A stretch of DNA of 64,000 bases from Mucilaginibacter lacusdianchii (GTDB lineage: Bacteria > Bacteroidota > Bacteroidia > Sphingobacteriales > Sphingobacteriaceae), in assembly GCF_009770985.1 (NCBI RefSeq), contig NZ_WSRW01000006.1, forward strand, positions 23,963-87,962, read 5' to 3'. The notes beneath the pieces were generated by a model. The model saw only the letters and a program-made list of their open reading frames with translations. It ran no database searches and was not told where the DNA came from. This document shows positions 62,805 through 64,000 of the stretch, in pieces (the first letter of the stretch is position 1; the number at the start of each line of letters is the position of its first letter). A program made the position numbers and the translations under genes.

Positions 62805-64000
62805 ATGAAGTTGTATTTTTATAGAGGAAGTATATTAAGCTTTCTTTTGTTTTTTAGCATTATTCATCAAAGTGCAGCACAGGCTATTTCTGGTAGGATA
62901 ATAGAAACGGTGGGTAAGGGAATTGAAAATGCAAACATAACAGTTTTAAATGCTACAGATTCAAGTGTTGTAAAATATGGCGTGAGTGATAAACAAGGTT
63001 ATTTCGAGCTTACGAATTTAAATAATGGTGTATTTATTCTTAAGATAACTTGCATAGGGTACCACACTCGATTGTTAAACAATATTAAATTCAACAGTTC
63101 TTCTATTAAATTAACGGACATCGTTCTTGGCGTAGAGTTAAAGAAGTTGCATGAAGTCACAATCGTTCAAAAAACGCCTATTCTTCAGCGAAAAGTTGAC
63201 CGATTAATATTTAACCTAAACAGCACGATAATGGCAACTGGTTCTTCACTGTTTGAGGCTTTGCGCGTAGCACCTTTTTTAACAGTTTCCGATAACAGTG
63301 TTTCTATGGTTGGTAAAGGAAGTATGGGGGTTATGATAAATGAAAAACTAATCAACTTGAGTGGAACGGACCTGACTAACTACCTTAAAACACTACGGTC
63401 AGAAAATGTTGAAAAAATCGAAATTATTACCACCCCTCCGGCAAAATATGAGGCACAGGGAAATGCTGGGTTAATTAACATTGTTTTAAAGAAAAATGAG
63501 TCTTTGGGATGGCGTGGGTCATTAAGTTCGTCGTTTATACAGCGAACCTGCAGCTCCAATAATAACAATCTGGCTCTTTTTTTCCGGTCAAAAAAAGTTA
63601 GTAGTTCTTTTACATTTAATCAATCAAATTATCGCGGTGTTATAAAAGAGTCGAACGATATAACCGGGCAGCCTAACCCAATCCTTAGCAACGGCCAGCG
63701 TGTAACAACTACACCAAATTTGCAGGCCAGTTTGAGTATAGATTATGAGTTGAACAAACAAAATAACGTCGGGTTTATCTATAATATATCAGACGGCAAA
63801 GCGCGCACTACCTTAAATAATAAAAGCAGCTTTAATACGGGCAATACTGTCGACTCGGTTTTGAACACCATAGCTGAAATTTCGAGACCATTATTCACGC
63901 AGACTTTAAATATATATCACGATTTAAAGATTGATTCGACCGGAAAGAAATTAAATAGTTCTGTTAATTTTTTCACAAACAAACCAGAAATAAAAAATGA
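62805..64000 (+). CDS. Outer membrane beta-barrel protein, 5' part (runs off the window)
   Basis: An open frame of 398 codons without stop to the end of the window. Signal peptide (to about residue 26, FFSIIHQSAAQ), carboxypeptidase-regulatory-like domain (ISGRIIETVGKGIENANITVL ... YFELTNLNNGVFILKI, about 28-100), a plug-like region (LHEVTIVQKTPILQRKVDRLIFNL ... VEKIEIITTPPAKYEAQGNAGLINIVLKK, about 113-227) and the first barrel strands. This is the outer-membrane beta-barrel type related to TonB receptors but without SusC features. Full length would probably be 750-850 residues. Ligand unknown. Confidence 0.85.
   Translation, partial: MKLYFYRGSILSFLLFFSIIHQSAAQAISGRIIETVGKGIENANITVLNATDSSVVKYGVSDKQGYFELTNLNNGVFILKITCIGYHTRLLNNIKFNSSSIKLTDIVLGVELKKLHEVTIVQKTPILQRKVDRLIFNLNSTIMATGSSLFEALRVAPFLTVSDNSVSMVGKGSMGVMINEKLINLSGTDLTNYLKTLRSENVEKIEIITTPPAKYEAQGNAGLINIVLKKNESLGWRGSLSSSFIQRTCSSNNNNLALFFRSKKVSSSFTFNQSNYRGVIKESNDITGQPNPILSNGQRVTTTPNLQASLSIDYELNKQNNVGFIYNISDGKARTTLNNKSSFNTGNTVDSVLNTIAEISRPLFTQTLNIYHDLKIDSTGKKLNSSVNFFTNKPEIKN

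Noticed and set aside
1..64000. Mobile element, prophage, CRISPR, tRNA or rRNA
   Set aside because: No transposase, integrase, phage structural gene, regular repeat-spacer pattern or tRNA-like conserved arms were seen on reading the window.

Overview
The window is chromosomal DNA of a Bacteroidota bacterium, most likely of the Sphingobacteriaceae (Mucilaginibacter/Pedobacter type). The evidence is two SusC/SusD pairs, abundant carboxypeptidase-regulatory-domain outer-membrane proteins, genes without Shine-Dalgarno leaders, and several promoters of the Bacteroidota type (TTTG about 20 nt before TAnnTTTG). I saw no phage, transposon, CRISPR, rRNA or tRNA.

Layout. 1-5.7 kb: a minus-strand pair (MpaB-like oxygenase, DUF817 membrane protein), then an outer-membrane beta-barrel protein, a Pro/Thr/Asn-repeat secreted protein and a small acidic membrane protein. 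5.9-11.6 kb: a complete tripartite RND efflux operon. 11.6-22.8 kb: a minus-strand operon (DUF1080 hydrolase, two Gfo/Idh/MocA oxidoreductases, ApbE) divergent from a ROK regulator plus SusCD pair. It looks like a locus for cleaving glycosides through 3-keto intermediates. 22.9-41.2 kb: a beta-glucan utilisation locus with a SusR-like membrane regulator, SusC, SusD, a PKD surface-binding lipoprotein, GH16, three GH30 genes in tandem, GH5-CBM6 and GH3. The enzymes fit a beta-1,3/beta-1,6-glucan such as laminarin or fungal wall glucan.

41.4-48.6 kb is the most unusual part. A NrtR-like Nudix regulator precedes a tight operon: short PRPP-synthetase homologue, nicotinamide phosphoribosyltransferase, ADP-ribosylglycohydrolase, J-domain/pseudokinase fusion, VWA protein and divergent adenylosuccinate-synthetase homologue. 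Two copies of a 21-bp palindrome flank and overlap a near-ideal Bacteroidota promoter in front of it. I infer an ADP-ribose-sensing NAD recycling and stress-response operon. The first two enzymes might instead rebuild NAD directly from ADP-ribose, as in the phage NARP1 pathway.

48.8-55.1 kb: a 2070-residue alpha-2-macroglobulin-like protein carrying a SusC-type plug segment. 55.7-62.3 kb: a small membrane protein, then a Hen1-Pnkp RNA-repair operon extended by two different Pol-beta-type nucleotidyltransferases and preceded by a hairpin leader. 62.8-64 kb: the first 398 codons of another outer-membrane beta-barrel protein that runs off the window.

Two probable damage-response modules, NAD/ADP-ribose and RNA repair, therefore lie within 8 kb of each other beside a carbohydrate locus.
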